A DNA stretch of 64,000 bases from Streptomyces sp. AA1529. Its GTDB lineage: Bacteria; Actinomycetota; Actinomycetes; Streptomycetales; Streptomycetaceae. Location of the stretch: the NCBI RefSeq assembly GCF_000280905.1, contig NZ_ALAP01000098.1, positions 57,116 to 121,115 of the forward strand, written 5' to 3'. A program made the position numbers and the translations under genes. The notes under the pieces are model-generated. The model saw only the letters and a list, made by a program, of their open reading frames with translations. It had not been told where the DNA came from and did not search any database. Positions 40,671 through 49,545 of this stretch are shown one piece after another (positions within the stretch are counted from its first letter, which is position 1; each line of letters starts with the position of its first letter).

Positions 40671-42014
40671 GTGAGCAAGACCTGGTCGGTCGAGGAACAT
40701 CTGGAGGACATCCTCCGCAGCGTCCGCCCGCTGGACCCCATCGAGCTGAACCTGCTCGACGCGCAGGGCTGCGTCCTGGTCGACGACGTCATCGTCCCCG
40801 CCGCGCTCCCGCCGTTCGACAACAGCTCCATGGACGGCTACGCGGTACGGACCGCCGATGTCCGCGGCGCCAGCGAGGAGTTCCCCGCGGTGCTCAGCGT
40901 GGTCGGCGACATCGCCGCCGGGAGCTCCGGACTGCCGGTCGTGGTCTCCGGTGAGGCGGCCCGCATCATGACCGGCGCGCCGCTGCCGCCCGGCGCGGAG
41001 GCCGTCGTCCCGGTCGAGTGGACCGACGGCGGCACGGGCGGCGGCCCCGCGGACGCCATGGCCGCGCACAGTGCCGCGCCGGAGGGCGCCGCGGGCCAGG
41101 TGCGCGTGCACCGTCCGGTCGCCGCCCGTCAGCATGTACGGGCCAAGGGCAGCGACGTCGAGGCGGGCACTGTCGCGCTCAGGGCCGGCACCGTTCTCGG
41201 GCCCGCGCAGGTCGGTCTGCTGGCGGCCGTCGGCCGCGGCTCGGTGGTGGTGCGCCCGCGCCCCCGGGTGGTCGTCCTCTCCACCGGCAGCGAACTGGTC
41301 GCGCCGGGCGAAGCGTTGGGCCCCGGACAGATCCACGACGCCAACAGCTTCGTGCTGACCGCCGCCGCACGCGCGGCCGGAGCCATCCCCTACCGGGTCG
41401 GTGCGGTGGCCGACGACGCCGAGACGCTGCGCGCCACCATCGAGGACCAGCTCATCCGGGCCGACCTCGTCGTCACCAGCGGCGGGGTGAGCGTCGGCGC
41501 CTACGACGTGGTCAAGGAGGCGCTCTCCCAGGTGGACGCCTTCCGCGGCGGCGAGGAGGAGGACGGCGCGGACGATCCGGCGCGCGACACGGTGGAGTTC
41601 CGCAGGCTGGCGATGCAGCCGGGCAAGCCCCAGGGCTTCGGTCTGATCGGGCCCGACCGCACGCCCATCCTCACTCTTCCCGGCAACCCGGTGAGCGCCT
41701 ATGTCTCCTTCGAGTTGTTCGTCCGCCCGGCGCTGCGTCACCTGATGGGCCAGAAGCCCGTCCGGCGCCACAGCGTGCGCGCCCGGCTGGCCGGGGACAC
41801 CGCGCTGACCTCGCCGGAAGGGAAGCGGCAGTTCCTCCGCGGCGACCTCACCCCGTCCGCCGAGCGGGACGACGCGGGCACGGTCCGCGCGGTCGGAGGC
41901 TCCGGCTCCCACCTGATCGCCGCCCTCGCGCACGCCAACGCGCTGATCGACATCCCGGAGGGGACCGGCCGCGTCGCCCCCGGTGACGAAGTGACCGTCG
42001 TTCCCCTGGACTGA
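40671..42014 (+). CDS. moeA: MoeA/gephyrin-like protein (molybdopterin molybdotransferase; Glp candidate)
   Basis: 447 aa. MoeA domains I-IV: the N-terminal VEEHLEDILRSVRPLDPIEL, PPFDNSSMDGYAVR and a GEAARIMTGAPLPPGAEAVVP stretch. The MogA-like domain III holds VVLSTGSELVAPG, TSGGVSVGAYD and PGNPVSAYVSFELFVRP. Standard role: inserts molybdate into MPT-AMP. In corynebacteria the homologue next to the sepX/glpR gene is Glp, which binds FtsZ and acts in division. Here moaC and mog follow, so a cofactor role is equally supported. GTG start at 40671. Confidence 0.9.
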   Translation: MSKTWSVEEHLEDILRSVRPLDPIELNLLDAQGCVLVDDVIVPAALPPFDNSSMDGYAVRTADVRGASEEFPAVLSVVGDIAAGSSGLPVVVSGEAARIMTGAPLPPGAEAVVPVEWTDGGTGGGPADAMAAHSAAPEGAAGQVRVHRPVAARQHVRAKGSDVEAGTVALRAGTVLGPAQVGLLAAVGRGSVVVRPRPRVVVLSTGSELVAPGEALGPGQIHDANSFVLTAAARAAGAIPYRVGAVADDAETLRATIEDQLIRADLVVTSGGVSVGAYDVVKEALSQVDAFRGGEEEDGADDPARDTVEFRRLAMQPGKPQGFGLIGPDRTPILTLPGNPVSAYVSFELFVRPALRHLMGQKPVRRHSVRARLAGDTALTSPEGKRQFLRGDLTPSAERDDAGTVRAVGGSGSHLIAALAHANALIDIPEGTGRVAPGDEVTVVPLD

Positions 42015-42091
42015 CCGTGGCAGGACGCGGCAGACCGCGCACCGGCCGCTGCCGGTACCGTGTCCGGGCACAGCACAGGACCGGGAGAACC

Positions 42092-42607
42092 ATGACCAGC
42101 CCTCAGCAACACCTCACCCACGTCGACGCGTCCGGGGCCGCGCGGATGGTCGACGTGTCCGAGAAGGACGTCACCGCGCGCTCGGCCCGCGCCACCGGGC
42201 GGGTGCTCGTCGCACCGCAGGTGGTCGCGCTGCTGCGGGGCGAGGGCGTGCCCAAGGGCGACGCTCTGGCGACCGCCCGGATCGCCGGGATCATGGGCGC
42301 CAAGAAGACTCCGGAACTCATCCCCCTGTGCCACCCGCTCGCCGTCTCCGGGGTCGAGGTCGACCTGTCGGTCGCCGACGACGCCGTGGAGATCGCCGCC
42401 CGGGTGCGGACCACGGACCGCACCGGTGTCGAGATGGAAGCCCTCACCGCGGTCACGGTCGCCGCACTGACGGTCGTGGACATGGTGAAGGCCGTGGACA
42501 AGTCCGCGGTCGTCACCGATGTCAGGGTGGAGGAGAAGGCGGGTGGAGCGTCGGGGAACTGGGCGCGGCAGCCGCACGCCGACGAGGCCGGCGAGGAGGG
42601 CGCATGA
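42092..42607 (+). CDS. moaC: Cyclic pyranopterin monophosphate synthase MoaC
   Basis: 171-aa enzyme for the second half of the first molybdenum-cofactor step. Conserved MVDVSEKDVTARSARATG, GDALATARIAGIMGAKKTPELIPLCHPL and TGVEMEALTAVTVAALTVVDMVKA, including the catalytic Lys/Asp region. The ATG at 42092 follows GGGAGAA. It ends in a four-base ATGA overlap with the next gene. Confidence 0.95.
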   Translation: MTSPQQHLTHVDASGAARMVDVSEKDVTARSARATGRVLVAPQVVALLRGEGVPKGDALATARIAGIMGAKKTPELIPLCHPLAVSGVEVDLSVADDAVEIAARVRTTDRTGVEMEALTAVTVAALTVVDMVKAVDKSAVVTDVRVEEKAGGASGNWARQPHADEAGEEGA

Positions 42608-43323
42608 GCGGTCCCGAGCACCGCGGGAGCGGGTCGGCCCCGCACGGCCGCGGGGAGGAGACCGCTGCCCGGCGTCACGGAGGCGGGACCACCGCGCACG
42701 ACCACGGTGGCGGGGCACCGCCGCACGCCCACCGTGCATCCCACGGCCCCGCCGCGAGCGCTTCCGCGGCTCCGCGGCCGTACCGCGCGCTCGCGGTGAC
42801 GGCCTCCAACCGTGCTGCGGCGGGCGTCTACGAGGACAAGGGCGGGCCGCTGCTCGTGGCGGGCCTGGAGACCATGGGGTTCGCCGTGGACGGGCCGCGC
42901 GTGGTGCCGGACGGCGAGCCCGTCCGCGAGGTGCTCCGGGAGGCGGTGGCGGCGGGCTACGCCGTCGTCCTGACGACCGGCGGCACCGGCATCTCCCCGA
43001 CCGACCGGACTCCGGAGATGACGCGTTCCGTCCTGGAGCGGGAGATCCCCGGCATCCCGGAGGCCATCCGTGCCGAAGGAGCGGCGAAGGTGGCCACGGC
43101 TGCGCTCTCCCGCGGTGTCGCGGGGGTGGCCGGCCGCACTCTCGTCGTCAACCTCCCGGGCTCCACCGGCGGCGTCAAGGACGGGATGGCCGTTCTGGCC
43201 CGGCTGTTGCCGCATGCCGTCGACCAGATCCACGGCGGCGACCACCCCGCCGAGCCGGACCGTCCCGCCGAGCCGGTCTCCCCGCGGCGGTCCGGCGGGC
43301 ACAGAGGGGACGACGCCCGCTGA
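42604..43323 (+). CDS. mog: MogA/MoaB family molybdopterin adenylyltransferase with His-rich N-terminus
   Basis: 239 aa. The MoCF domain starts near residue 58: RALAVTASNRAAAGVYEDKGGPLL, then VVLTTGGTGISPTDRTPE and VVNLPGSTGGVKDGMAVL. It adenylates molybdopterin before MoeA. The first ~55 residues are unusual, Gly/His/Ala-rich with about eight His (ARRHGGGTTAHDHGGGAPPHAH), possibly metal-binding. The start overlaps moaC; the stop overlaps the rimJ start by CTGA. Confidence 0.9.
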   Translation: MSGPEHRGSGSAPHGRGEETAARRHGGGTTAHDHGGGAPPHAHRASHGPAASASAAPRPYRALAVTASNRAAAGVYEDKGGPLLVAGLETMGFAVDGPRVVPDGEPVREVLREAVAAGYAVVLTTGGTGISPTDRTPEMTRSVLEREIPGIPEAIRAEGAAKVATAALSRGVAGVAGRTLVVNLPGSTGGVKDGMAVLARLLPHAVDQIHGGDHPAEPDRPAEPVSPRRSGGHRGDDAR

Positions 43324-43949
43324 ACGCCCCATGGCCGGTCGAGCTGGCGGACGGTTCCACGACCCTCCGCCCCATAAAGTTGCGCGACCAGCGCGCCTGG
43401 CGGGAGGTCAACCAGCGCAACCGGGAATGGTTGCGTCCCTGGGAGGCCACGATTCCGCCCGCGCCGCCCGGCCAGCTGCCGCCGCGCCGCCCCACTTTCC
43501 GCCAGATGGTGCGGCATCTGCGCACCGAGGCGCAGGCCGGCCGGATGCTGCCGTTCGTGGTGGAGCACGAGGGGCGGCTCGCGGGGCAGTTGACCGTGGC
43601 GGGTATCACCTGGGGCTCCATGTGCTCCGGCCATATCGGCTACTGGGTGGACCGCGCGGTGGCGGGACGGGGCGTCATGCCCACGGCAGTGGCGCTGGTC
43701 GTGGACCACTGCTTCCGCACTGTCGGATTGCACCGGGTCGAAGTCTGCATCCGCCCCGAGAACCTCCCCAGCCGTCGCGTGGTGGAAAAGCTCGGCTTCC
43801 GAGAGGAAGGAATCCGGCCGCGCTATCTGCACATCGACGGTGCCTGGCGTGACCACCTGGTGTTCGCCCTGACCGTGGAGGAGGTCCCGGAGGGCCTGCT
43901 GACCCGCTGGCACCGGTCGAGGCCCGGCCACTCCACCGAAATAAAATAG
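43320..43949 (+). CDS. rimJ: RimJ-type GNAT N-acetyltransferase, apparent CTG start
   Basis: 209-aa GNAT protein. DGSTTLRPIKLRDQRAWREV is the N-terminal strand; the acetyl-CoA loop lies around GHIGYWVDRAVAGRGVMPTAVAL; VEVCIRPENLPSRRVVEKLGFREEG is typical of RimJ/RimL. No ATG, GTG or TTG lies in frame before the conserved N-terminus. The CTG at 43320 overlaps the mog stop (CTGA) with GAGGGGA 9 nt upstream, so I take CTG as the start. The equivalent of Rv0995. It probably acetylates a protein N-terminus. Confidence 0.85.
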   Translation: MNAPWPVELADGSTTLRPIKLRDQRAWREVNQRNREWLRPWEATIPPAPPGQLPPRRPTFRQMVRHLRTEAQAGRMLPFVVEHEGRLAGQLTVAGITWGSMCSGHIGYWVDRAVAGRGVMPTAVALVVDHCFRTVGLHRVEVCIRPENLPSRRVVEKLGFREEGIRPRYLHIDGAWRDHLVFALTVEEVPEGLLTRWHRSRPGHSTEIK

Positions 43950-44136
43950 ACGTTCGATTTGTGGGGTCGGTCGGAGAGACGGGATTCCCGCGCCCGCGCG
44001 TTCCGGCCATTTCCCGGCCGATTCCGCATAGTCCCGGGCCGCCGGTCACAAAAAAAGTTCGACGGATCGGCCAGATCGTGCAACACGCCGGGCTGTTTGG
44101 CAGATGGGCTCACGTAATCCCCTCTACCGTGTGAGG

Positions 44137-45714
44137 GTGAGCAGCAGTGGCCTCATCTACGCAGTCATCGTCGGGGCCTGGGCCGCCTACTTGGTGCCGA
44201 TGTGGCTTCGTCGCCAGGACGAGTTGAACGAAGCCCGTCCGACGGAACGCTTCAGCACCGCCATCCGGCTGCTGTCCGGCAAGGCCGGTATGGAGCGCCG
44301 CTACGCCAGAGAGGCGGAACGGCGCCGCGTCCGCGAGGGGTGGGCGGCCGACGACCCGTACGCACGGAGAGCCGGCGCCGAGCACGAGCCCGGCCCCTCC
44401 GCCGCGTACGGCTCCGACGGTGACGCGTACCGGAGTGACCCGGACGCCGCCACCGAGCAAGCGGTGGACGTCCGGGCCTTCGCCGACCCCAAGACCATGG
44501 TCGGCGCCCCCGGCGCCGAAGCGCTGACCGCGGTGCACGCGCACCGTGCGGAGAGCCGGCACACCGGAACGGTCCGCCCGGGCAGCCGGAGCGGCCGTCC
44601 GGGCACCGCCGCCGCGCACGGCGGCCACGGCGGTCCGGAGGACACCGACGGTGCGGCAGGGCCCGGGACGGCTCCGGCGAGGGCACCGGGCCGCCCCTCG
44701 GAGCAGCCGGGGGAGGCCCGGTACGACCAGCAGGGCCCCGACCGCAGCGGTCCGGACCGGTCCCGCACGAACGCGGCCGAGCGGGCGGGGACGGCGCGCC
44801 CGCAGACCGCCGACTCCCGGACCGCGCAGGGAGCGGGACGGCGTGCCAAGCAGGCCAAGCGCGCCAAGCTGCTCGCGCGGCGGCGGCGCACGACGATGCT
44901 GCTCTTCCTCGCGTTCACCGTGGGCACGGTCGTGGCGGCCGTCCGCGGACTCGCCCTGCTGTGGGTGCCCGCCGTCCCCGCCGTCCTGCTGAGCGTCTAC
45001 ATCGTCCACCTCCGCGTCCAGGAGCGGCGCCGCTTCGCCTTCACCATGGACCGGCGCCGGGCCGAAGCGGCGGCGCGCAGTCTGCGCGCCCAACGGCCGT
45101 ACGAGGACGCCGGACCGGCGGAGCGCCGCCGGGCCGAGGCGCTGCACACCGACACCGAGCCGGGCCTCCCGGCGCGCACGGAGGGCGACGGCGCCACCGG
45201 CCGCCAGGGCCGGCGCCACGGCGAAGATCAGCACCCCCGTGAGGAGCGCCGCTCCCGGGTCGGCGGCCCTCCGGCCGCGGCGCCCCGGCGCGGAGCCGAG
45301 CACAGCGGTGCACGTCCGGAAGCCCCCGCTGCTGACCGTGCGGGTGCGCCCCCGGAGGCCCGGGCCCGGGCCGAACAGCAGGAGGCGGCGGAGCGCCGCG
45401 CATTGGTCGAGCAGACCGACCACGCCGAGTGGGTCGACCAGCAGCGCGCACGGGACAGGGATTCCTCCGAGGGCGAGGGCTGGGACCCGGTGCCCGTACC
45501 GCTGCCCACTTATGTCAGTGCCCCGGTGGCACCCCGTGCGACGCGCGGCGTCGACCTGGAGGCTCCCGACGCCTGGAGCTCGGCCCGCTCCAGCAGTGTC
45601 CCGGCCGCCGGGCCGCACCCCGCGGCCGAGGACGAAACCGCCGCCGACCGCGACCGCACACCCCTCTTCGACCAGTACGAAGGCGAACGGCGACCCCGCG
45701 CCGCCAACGAGTGA
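44137..45714 (+). CDS. sepX: SepX/GlpR-like divisome membrane protein, 525 aa
   Basis: An N-terminal membrane helix (GLIYAVIVGAWAAYLVPMWLR) is followed by RRQDELNEARPTERFSTAIRLL, a long charged Ala/Arg/Gly-rich region, two adjacent membrane helices at about residues 253-300 (TTMLLFLAFTVGTVVAAVRG, LLWVPAVPAVLLSVYIVHL) and a long disordered tail. This topology and its place at the end of galU-glp-rimJ match the actinobacterial protein named SepX in Streptomyces and GlpR in Corynebacterium (Rv0996 position), a division factor interacting with gephyrin-like Glp. The GTG at 44137 is favoured over the one at 44131 by similarity. Confidence 0.75.
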   Translation: MSSSGLIYAVIVGAWAAYLVPMWLRRQDELNEARPTERFSTAIRLLSGKAGMERRYAREAERRRVREGWAADDPYARRAGAEHEPGPSAAYGSDGDAYRSDPDAATEQAVDVRAFADPKTMVGAPGAEALTAVHAHRAESRHTGTVRPGSRSGRPGTAAAHGGHGGPEDTDGAAGPGTAPARAPGRPSEQPGEARYDQQGPDRSGPDRSRTNAAERAGTARPQTADSRTAQGAGRRAKQAKRAKLLARRRRTTMLLFLAFTVGTVVAAVRGLALLWVPAVPAVLLSVYIVHLRVQERRRFAFTMDRRRAEAAARSLRAQRPYEDAGPAERRRAEALHTDTEPGLPARTEGDGATGRQGRRHGEDQHPREERRSRVGGPPAAAPRRGAEHSGARPEAPAADRAGAPPEARARAEQQEAAERRALVEQTDHAEWVDQQRARDRDSSEGEGWDPVPVPLPTYVSAPVAPRATRGVDLEAPDAWSSARSSSVPAAGPHPAAEDETAADRDRTPLFDQYEGERRPRAANE

Positions 45715-45798
45715 GTCCGCCGTGGACGGTTCCGCGGGAGGCCCGGGAACGGATTTCCTCCCGTCCCGGCGAGGGTGCTAGTGTTTCATCTGTCGCAA

Positions 45799-45875
45799 GG
45801 GCCTGTGGCGCAGTCCGGTAGCGCATCTCGTTCGCAACGAGAGGGTCAGGGGTTCAAATCCCCTCAGGTCCACCA
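45799..45875 (+). tRNA. tRNA-Ala, anticodon CGC
   Basis: Cloverleaf with acceptor GGGCCTG/CAGGTCC including the G3-U70 pair that identifies alanine tRNAs. Anticodon stem TCTCG/CGAGA, loop TTCGCAA (anticodon CGC). T-arm AGGGG-TTCAAAT-CCCCT. The 3' CCA is encoded. Confidence 0.95.
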
Positions 45876-45926
45876 CACGTCAGAGCCCCTGTCGGAGTCA
45901 TCCGGCGGGGGCTCTTTCGTGTCGTA

Positions 45927-45959
45927 CAGAGCGGTCGCAGAGCGGTCGCAGAGCGGTCG
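45927..45959. repeat. Three tandem copies of CAGAGCGGTCG
   Basis: Three perfect 11-bp units, with a decayed fourth (CAGCGCGGCGA), just after tRNA-Ala. Confidence 0.8.
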
Positions 45960-46042
45960 CAGCGCGGCGAAGGACGGTGCCGTCCTGGAGCGGGTGGAAA
46001 CGCGGTCGTGGCCGACTGGGACGGTGAGGTGGAACGGTCGGC

Positions 46043-46537
46043 ATGACGGTCTTCCACTGCGCGAAGTGCGGTGCCCGGCTCACACCGGACCTTCAGAAGC
46101 TTCCCGCTGTTCCGGACGCTTCCGTGAGTGACGGGGACCGCGACCGCAAGACCTGGCTCGCGCCCTCGACCGTCCCGCGCGGCCACTACGCCGTCGATCC
46201 CGAGCCGTGGGGAGCACCCTTCGTGGCCCCGGACTCCCGGCACCCGAAGCCTTCCGGGAATCGCGCCCTCCTCATGCCGCCCGACATGACCGGCACGGTG
46301 TCCGCCGGGCCCCGGAATTCCGTCGTCGTTCATCCAGATGACGTGTCCACCGTCCAGTTGACCGGGGCCTCGACTGACCACTGGGGGTGCTGTGGGCCGC
46401 TCGGCACCGGAGGTCGCAACATGGCATGTGCCTGCGGAACGCGTCTGGCCACCCTCGCGGCGGACTGCATAGGCCCCCACGAACTGCACCTCGATCCGGT
46501 CCGCGTGTACGCCTTCACTCCCGACCCGCCTACGTGA
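46043..46537 (+). CDS. Uncharacterised 164-aa protein with two Cys-rich patches
   Basis: Begins MTVFHCAKCGARLTPDLQKLP, a CxxC knuckle. Near residue 124 comes a second patch, WGCCGPLGTGGRNMACACGTRLA. Together they could bind zinc. The central region (PRGHYAVDPEPWGAPFVAP and NSVVVHPDDV) has no recognised domain. It looks like a conserved streptomycete protein. The ATG at 46043 lies 168 bp after tRNA-Ala. Function unknown. Confidence 0.7.
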   Translation: MTVFHCAKCGARLTPDLQKLPAVPDASVSDGDRDRKTWLAPSTVPRGHYAVDPEPWGAPFVAPDSRHPKPSGNRALLMPPDMTGTVSAGPRNSVVVHPDDVSTVQLTGASTDHWGCCGPLGTGGRNMACACGTRLATLAADCIGPHELHLDPVRVYAFTPDPPT

Positions 46538-46810
46538 TCAGCCGGCGGCGCGGCGCGGGCCGGGCCGTTGCTCAGGCGGGCGACCGGTCGGTGTCCGGCG
46601 TGGGTGCCGTCGCGCAGCTCGGCGAAGTGGCGCGGAAGTGCGGGCACCGGGGCGGGGGGTTGCGGGGGTTGCGGTGTGCCGGTTCGTCGGGGCCGCGGGT
46701 GTGCGGCAGTCCGGGCCCCGGGAGGTGCCGGGACCCGGACGTCTCGGGGTCTGGAGGGCCCGGTCGCCGGGAGGTCCGGTCGGAGGTGCGGGTGCACCGA
46801 GGGGGCGGGG

Positions 46811-48286
46811 TCAGGCGTGCGTCGTGTCCTGCGGCGTGCGGGTGCGGAGGAAGAGCGCGGCCAGGACGGTGCCGAGGAGGACGAGTGCGGTGTCGACCGC
46901 GATGGCGGTGGTGACTCCGTGGTGGATCGCGGTGGCGGTGGTCGCGCCCGCGGTGCCGGCGGTGACGACGGCGGACATGACCGGCGTGCCCATGGTGATG
47001 CCGACCTGCTGGGACATCGAGGCGAGACCGGTGGCCAGCCCCTGTTCGGCGTCCGGGAGGCCGCTGGTGGCGGTGACCATGAAGCCGACGATGACGAGCA
47101 TGTTGCCGACGCCGCCGAGGAACGTGGCGGGCAGCAGCAGGCCCAGCGCGGCACCGGTGGTGGTGCCCAGGAAGAGGAGGGCGGCGGTGGCGACCGCCTG
47201 CAGCAGGCCGCCGCCGACCAGGGCGGTCAGGGTGGAGGTCCGGGCGATGGCCTTCGGCGCGGCGAGTCCGCCGAGGACGGTGCCGATGCCCAGGACGCCG
47301 AAGGTGACGCCTGCGGTGAGCGGTGTGAAGCCGAGAGTCTTCTGCAGGTAGAGGGTGAGCAGGTAGACCAGCGAGGTCTCGGTGGCGAAGGCGAGGAGCC
47401 CGAGCACGTTCCCCCAGGCGACGTTGCGCCGGCCCAGGACCCTGAGCGGGACCAGCGGCTGGGCCACCCTGCGCTCGATCACGAAGAACGCGGCCAGCAG
47501 CGCGGCGCCCGCGGCGAGGCCGGCCACGGCGTGCGGGGCGGTCCAACCGTGCTCGCCGGCCTGGGTGAGGCCGTGCACCAGGGCGAGCAGTCCGCCGGTG
47601 ACCGTGAGGGCGCCGGGCAGGTCGAGCCGGGGCCGGGCGGCGGGTGCGGGCTCCCGGATGACGACTGGCGCGACGAGGACGACGGCGAGCGCGACGGGGA
47701 CGTTGAGGAAGAACGCCCAGCGCCAGGAGAGCAGGTCGGTCAGTACTCCGCCGAGGACGGCGCCGGTGGTGAACCCCGCGGACATGAGAGCGCCGTTGAT
47801 GCCCAGTGCCTTCTGCCGCAGCGGGCCTTCGGGGAACGCCGTGGTGAGCAGGGAGAGCCCCGCGGGTGTCGCGGCGGCCGTGGCCAGGCCCTGGGCGACG
47901 CGGGCGGCCAGGAGCACCCCCGGGCTGGTGGCCAGGCCGCCGACGAGGGAGGACAGGCCCAGCAGCGCGAGGCCGGCTATGAAGATCCTCTTGCGGCCGA
48001 CCAGGTCGCTGATGCGGCCGAGGAAGAGGGTGAAACCGGCGGCGGCGAGTGCGAACGAGGTGGCTATCCACTGCAGGTCGGCGAGGGGGAAGCCGAGCCC
48101 GTCGCCGATCGCGGGCAGCGCGACGTTCAGGATCGAGAAGTCGACGGCCAGCATGAACTGGGCGACCAGCAGCACGGCCAGGATCACCTTCAGCCGCCCG
48201 GTGAGCTGCCGGGGTGCGGCCATCGGCTCCGGCACCGCCCTGACGTCGGGGGTCGGCGAGGTCGACTCCGGCGTTGTTGTAGGCAT
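46811..48286 (-). CDS. MFS drug exporter, DHA2 family, 491 aa
   Basis: 14-TM antiporter. TM1 motif FMLAVDFSILNVALPAIGDGL; loop 2-3 GRISDLVGRKRIFIAG; motif C-like GAVLGGVLTDLLSWRWAFFLNVP. The start MPTTTPESTSPTP (ATG at 48286) follows GGAAGG. Two matching operator-like sites lie 95-165 bp upstream, yet no regulator gene adjoins it, so control is from elsewhere or the regulator has been lost. Substrate unknown. Confidence 0.9.
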   Translation of the reverse strand: MPTTTPESTSPTPDVRAVPEPMAAPRQLTGRLKVILAVLLVAQFMLAVDFSILNVALPAIGDGLGFPLADLQWIATSFALAAAGFTLFLGRISDLVGRKRIFIAGLALLGLSSLVGGLATSPGVLLAARVAQGLATAAATPAGLSLLTTAFPEGPLRQKALGINGALMSAGFTTGAVLGGVLTDLLSWRWAFFLNVPVALAVVLVAPVVIREPAPAARPRLDLPGALTVTGGLLALVHGLTQAGEHGWTAPHAVAGLAAGAALLAAFFVIERRVAQPLVPLRVLGRRNVAWGNVLGLLAFATETSLVYLLTLYLQKTLGFTPLTAGVTFGVLGIGTVLGGLAAPKAIARTSTLTALVGGGLLQAVATAALLFLGTTTGAALGLLLPATFLGGVGNMLVIVGFMVTATSGLPDAEQGLATGLASMSQQVGITMGTPVMSAVVTAGTAGATTATAIHHGVTTAIAVDTALVLLGTVLAALFLRTRTPQDTTHA

Positions 48287-48714
48287 GACAGGACTTCCTT
48301 CCGGTGGACCGCTGCGGTCGAGGGTGCGGCGGGCGGTGCGGCGGATGCGTGATGCGTCCAGGGCGGGGCGCCGAGAATGTAACGGGACTGGTGTTCCGTT
48401 ATGCCCGCGAAGGTAGCACGAGAAAGCCTTTAAAGGAACCACCGTTCCGATAATGCTGGTCGGTCAGTGTCCGGGAGCGAACTGTCCCGGTCGGCCTGTG
48501 CGCGGGCGGACGGTCGCCTGATTCGCGACGGCGCCTGCCTGCCGGTCCGCAGTCACCGGGGCGGCAGTGGGCGGTCCGGGTGCGGAGGGCCTCCGCCGGG
48601 CGGTGGCGCACGAACCCGGGGAGCGCGGCGGCAGGGGCGACGCAGGGGTGCGCAGGGCGGCGGTCCGCCGCCGGGGTCGACGATGCCGTGACCACCGGTC
48701 GGCGGGCCGTGGGG
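48287..48714. other. 428-bp region upstream of the exporter
   Basis: Carries two similar operator-like dyads (48380-48401 and 48435-48453). The rest, up to the DUF2637 gene end, has only Gly/Arg-rich shadow frames. No regulator gene is recognisable. Confidence 0.55.
48380..48453. promoter_or_regulatory. Two similar operators, GGRAC-N4-GTTCCG
   Basis: Site 1 (48380-48401): TAACGG / CCGTTA outer arms with AC-TGGT-GT core. Site 2 (48435-48453): GGAAC-CACC-GTTCC followed by GATAA. Both contain GGRAC-N4-GTTCCGWTA. They bracket the region where the exporter promoter should lie. Confidence 0.5.
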
Positions 48715-49545
48715 TCAGCCCGCCGAGCGGTGGCGATTGGTGCCGCGCGTGGGGCGGGCGTGCCGTGAAGGGTGTGTGGGGACCGGTGGCAGGTCGAGCT
48801 GTCGGACGAGCTGGTGGAAGCAGAGCAGCGCCGTGATGGGCGGCAGGCCGGCCACCGCGATGCCCGCCGGGGTGGGCGGGGCGTCGGCGACGCACAGCAG
48901 GGAGGCGACGGCGGCGAAGAAGAGGACGACCAGCCAGGAGTGCACCGTACGGCGGCGGTAGGCCCGGGTGCGCAGAATCGAGAGCGTGGCCGCGACCCAG
49001 GGGGCGTAGATCAGCAGCGGCCAGGCGTGCGCGACTCCCGGGGGCGCCGACTCCTGGGCGAGGTCGTAGAGCGACGGGTAGGACGCCTTGGCGCCCAGGA
49101 AGCTGACCAGGAGGACGATCATGGCGGTGAGCGTGACCGAGAAGGCGCTCAGGACCCGCCGCCAGCTCAGTTCTCCCCGCTGTTGCTGCTGCTTCGCCCG
49201 CTCCAGGGGGCGTTCCTTGCGGTGCCGGGCCCGGGTGGCCGCACCGGAGGAGTCCGCCAGGCGCTCCTGCTCGACCGTGTCGAGGAACCGGGCGAGTTCG
49301 GCGTCCAGGTCCCCGTGGTGGTCGGTCTGCTCGCCGCGCTCGGGGTGCGGCGAGCCGAAACGGGTCAGCCCGAGGGTCCCGGTGTCGGTGGGGTCCAGTC
49401 GCACGGCGTTGTCGTTCCTGACCGGCGCGGCCCCCCAGGTGTGGGCCGGGTGCACATCCGGTTCAGCCGGTTTTCTCCGCCCGGGGAAGCCGGTGTCCGG
49501 ATCAGGGGGTACGTAGGACGTGTACGAGTGCGACGTCTCGGTCAA
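48715..49545 (-). CDS. DUF2637-type membrane protein, 276 aa
   Basis: The N-terminal ~125 residues are hydrophilic, with a DLDAELARFLDTVEQERLADS helix. Four hydrophobic segments follow: FSVTLTAMIVLLVSFLGA, AWPLLIYAPWVAATLSILR, SWLVVLFFAAVASLLCVA, and one around GLPPITALLCFHQLVRQ. The four-TM pattern with AWPLLIYAPW and the terminal F-H-Q-L-V-R fits actinobacterial DUF2637/SpdB-like proteins. The start is a TTG at 49545 with GAAGAGAG upstream. Function unknown. Confidence 0.7.
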   Translation of the reverse strand: MTETSHSYTSYVPPDPDTGFPGRRKPAEPDVHPAHTWGAAPVRNDNAVRLDPTDTGTLGLTRFGSPHPERGEQTDHHGDLDAELARFLDTVEQERLADSSGAATRARHRKERPLERAKQQQQRGELSWRRVLSAFSVTLTAMIVLLVSFLGAKASYPSLYDLAQESAPPGVAHAWPLLIYAPWVAATLSILRTRAYRRRTVHSWLVVLFFAAVASLLCVADAPPTPAGIAVAGLPPITALLCFHQLVRQLDLPPVPTHPSRHARPTRGTNRHRSAG

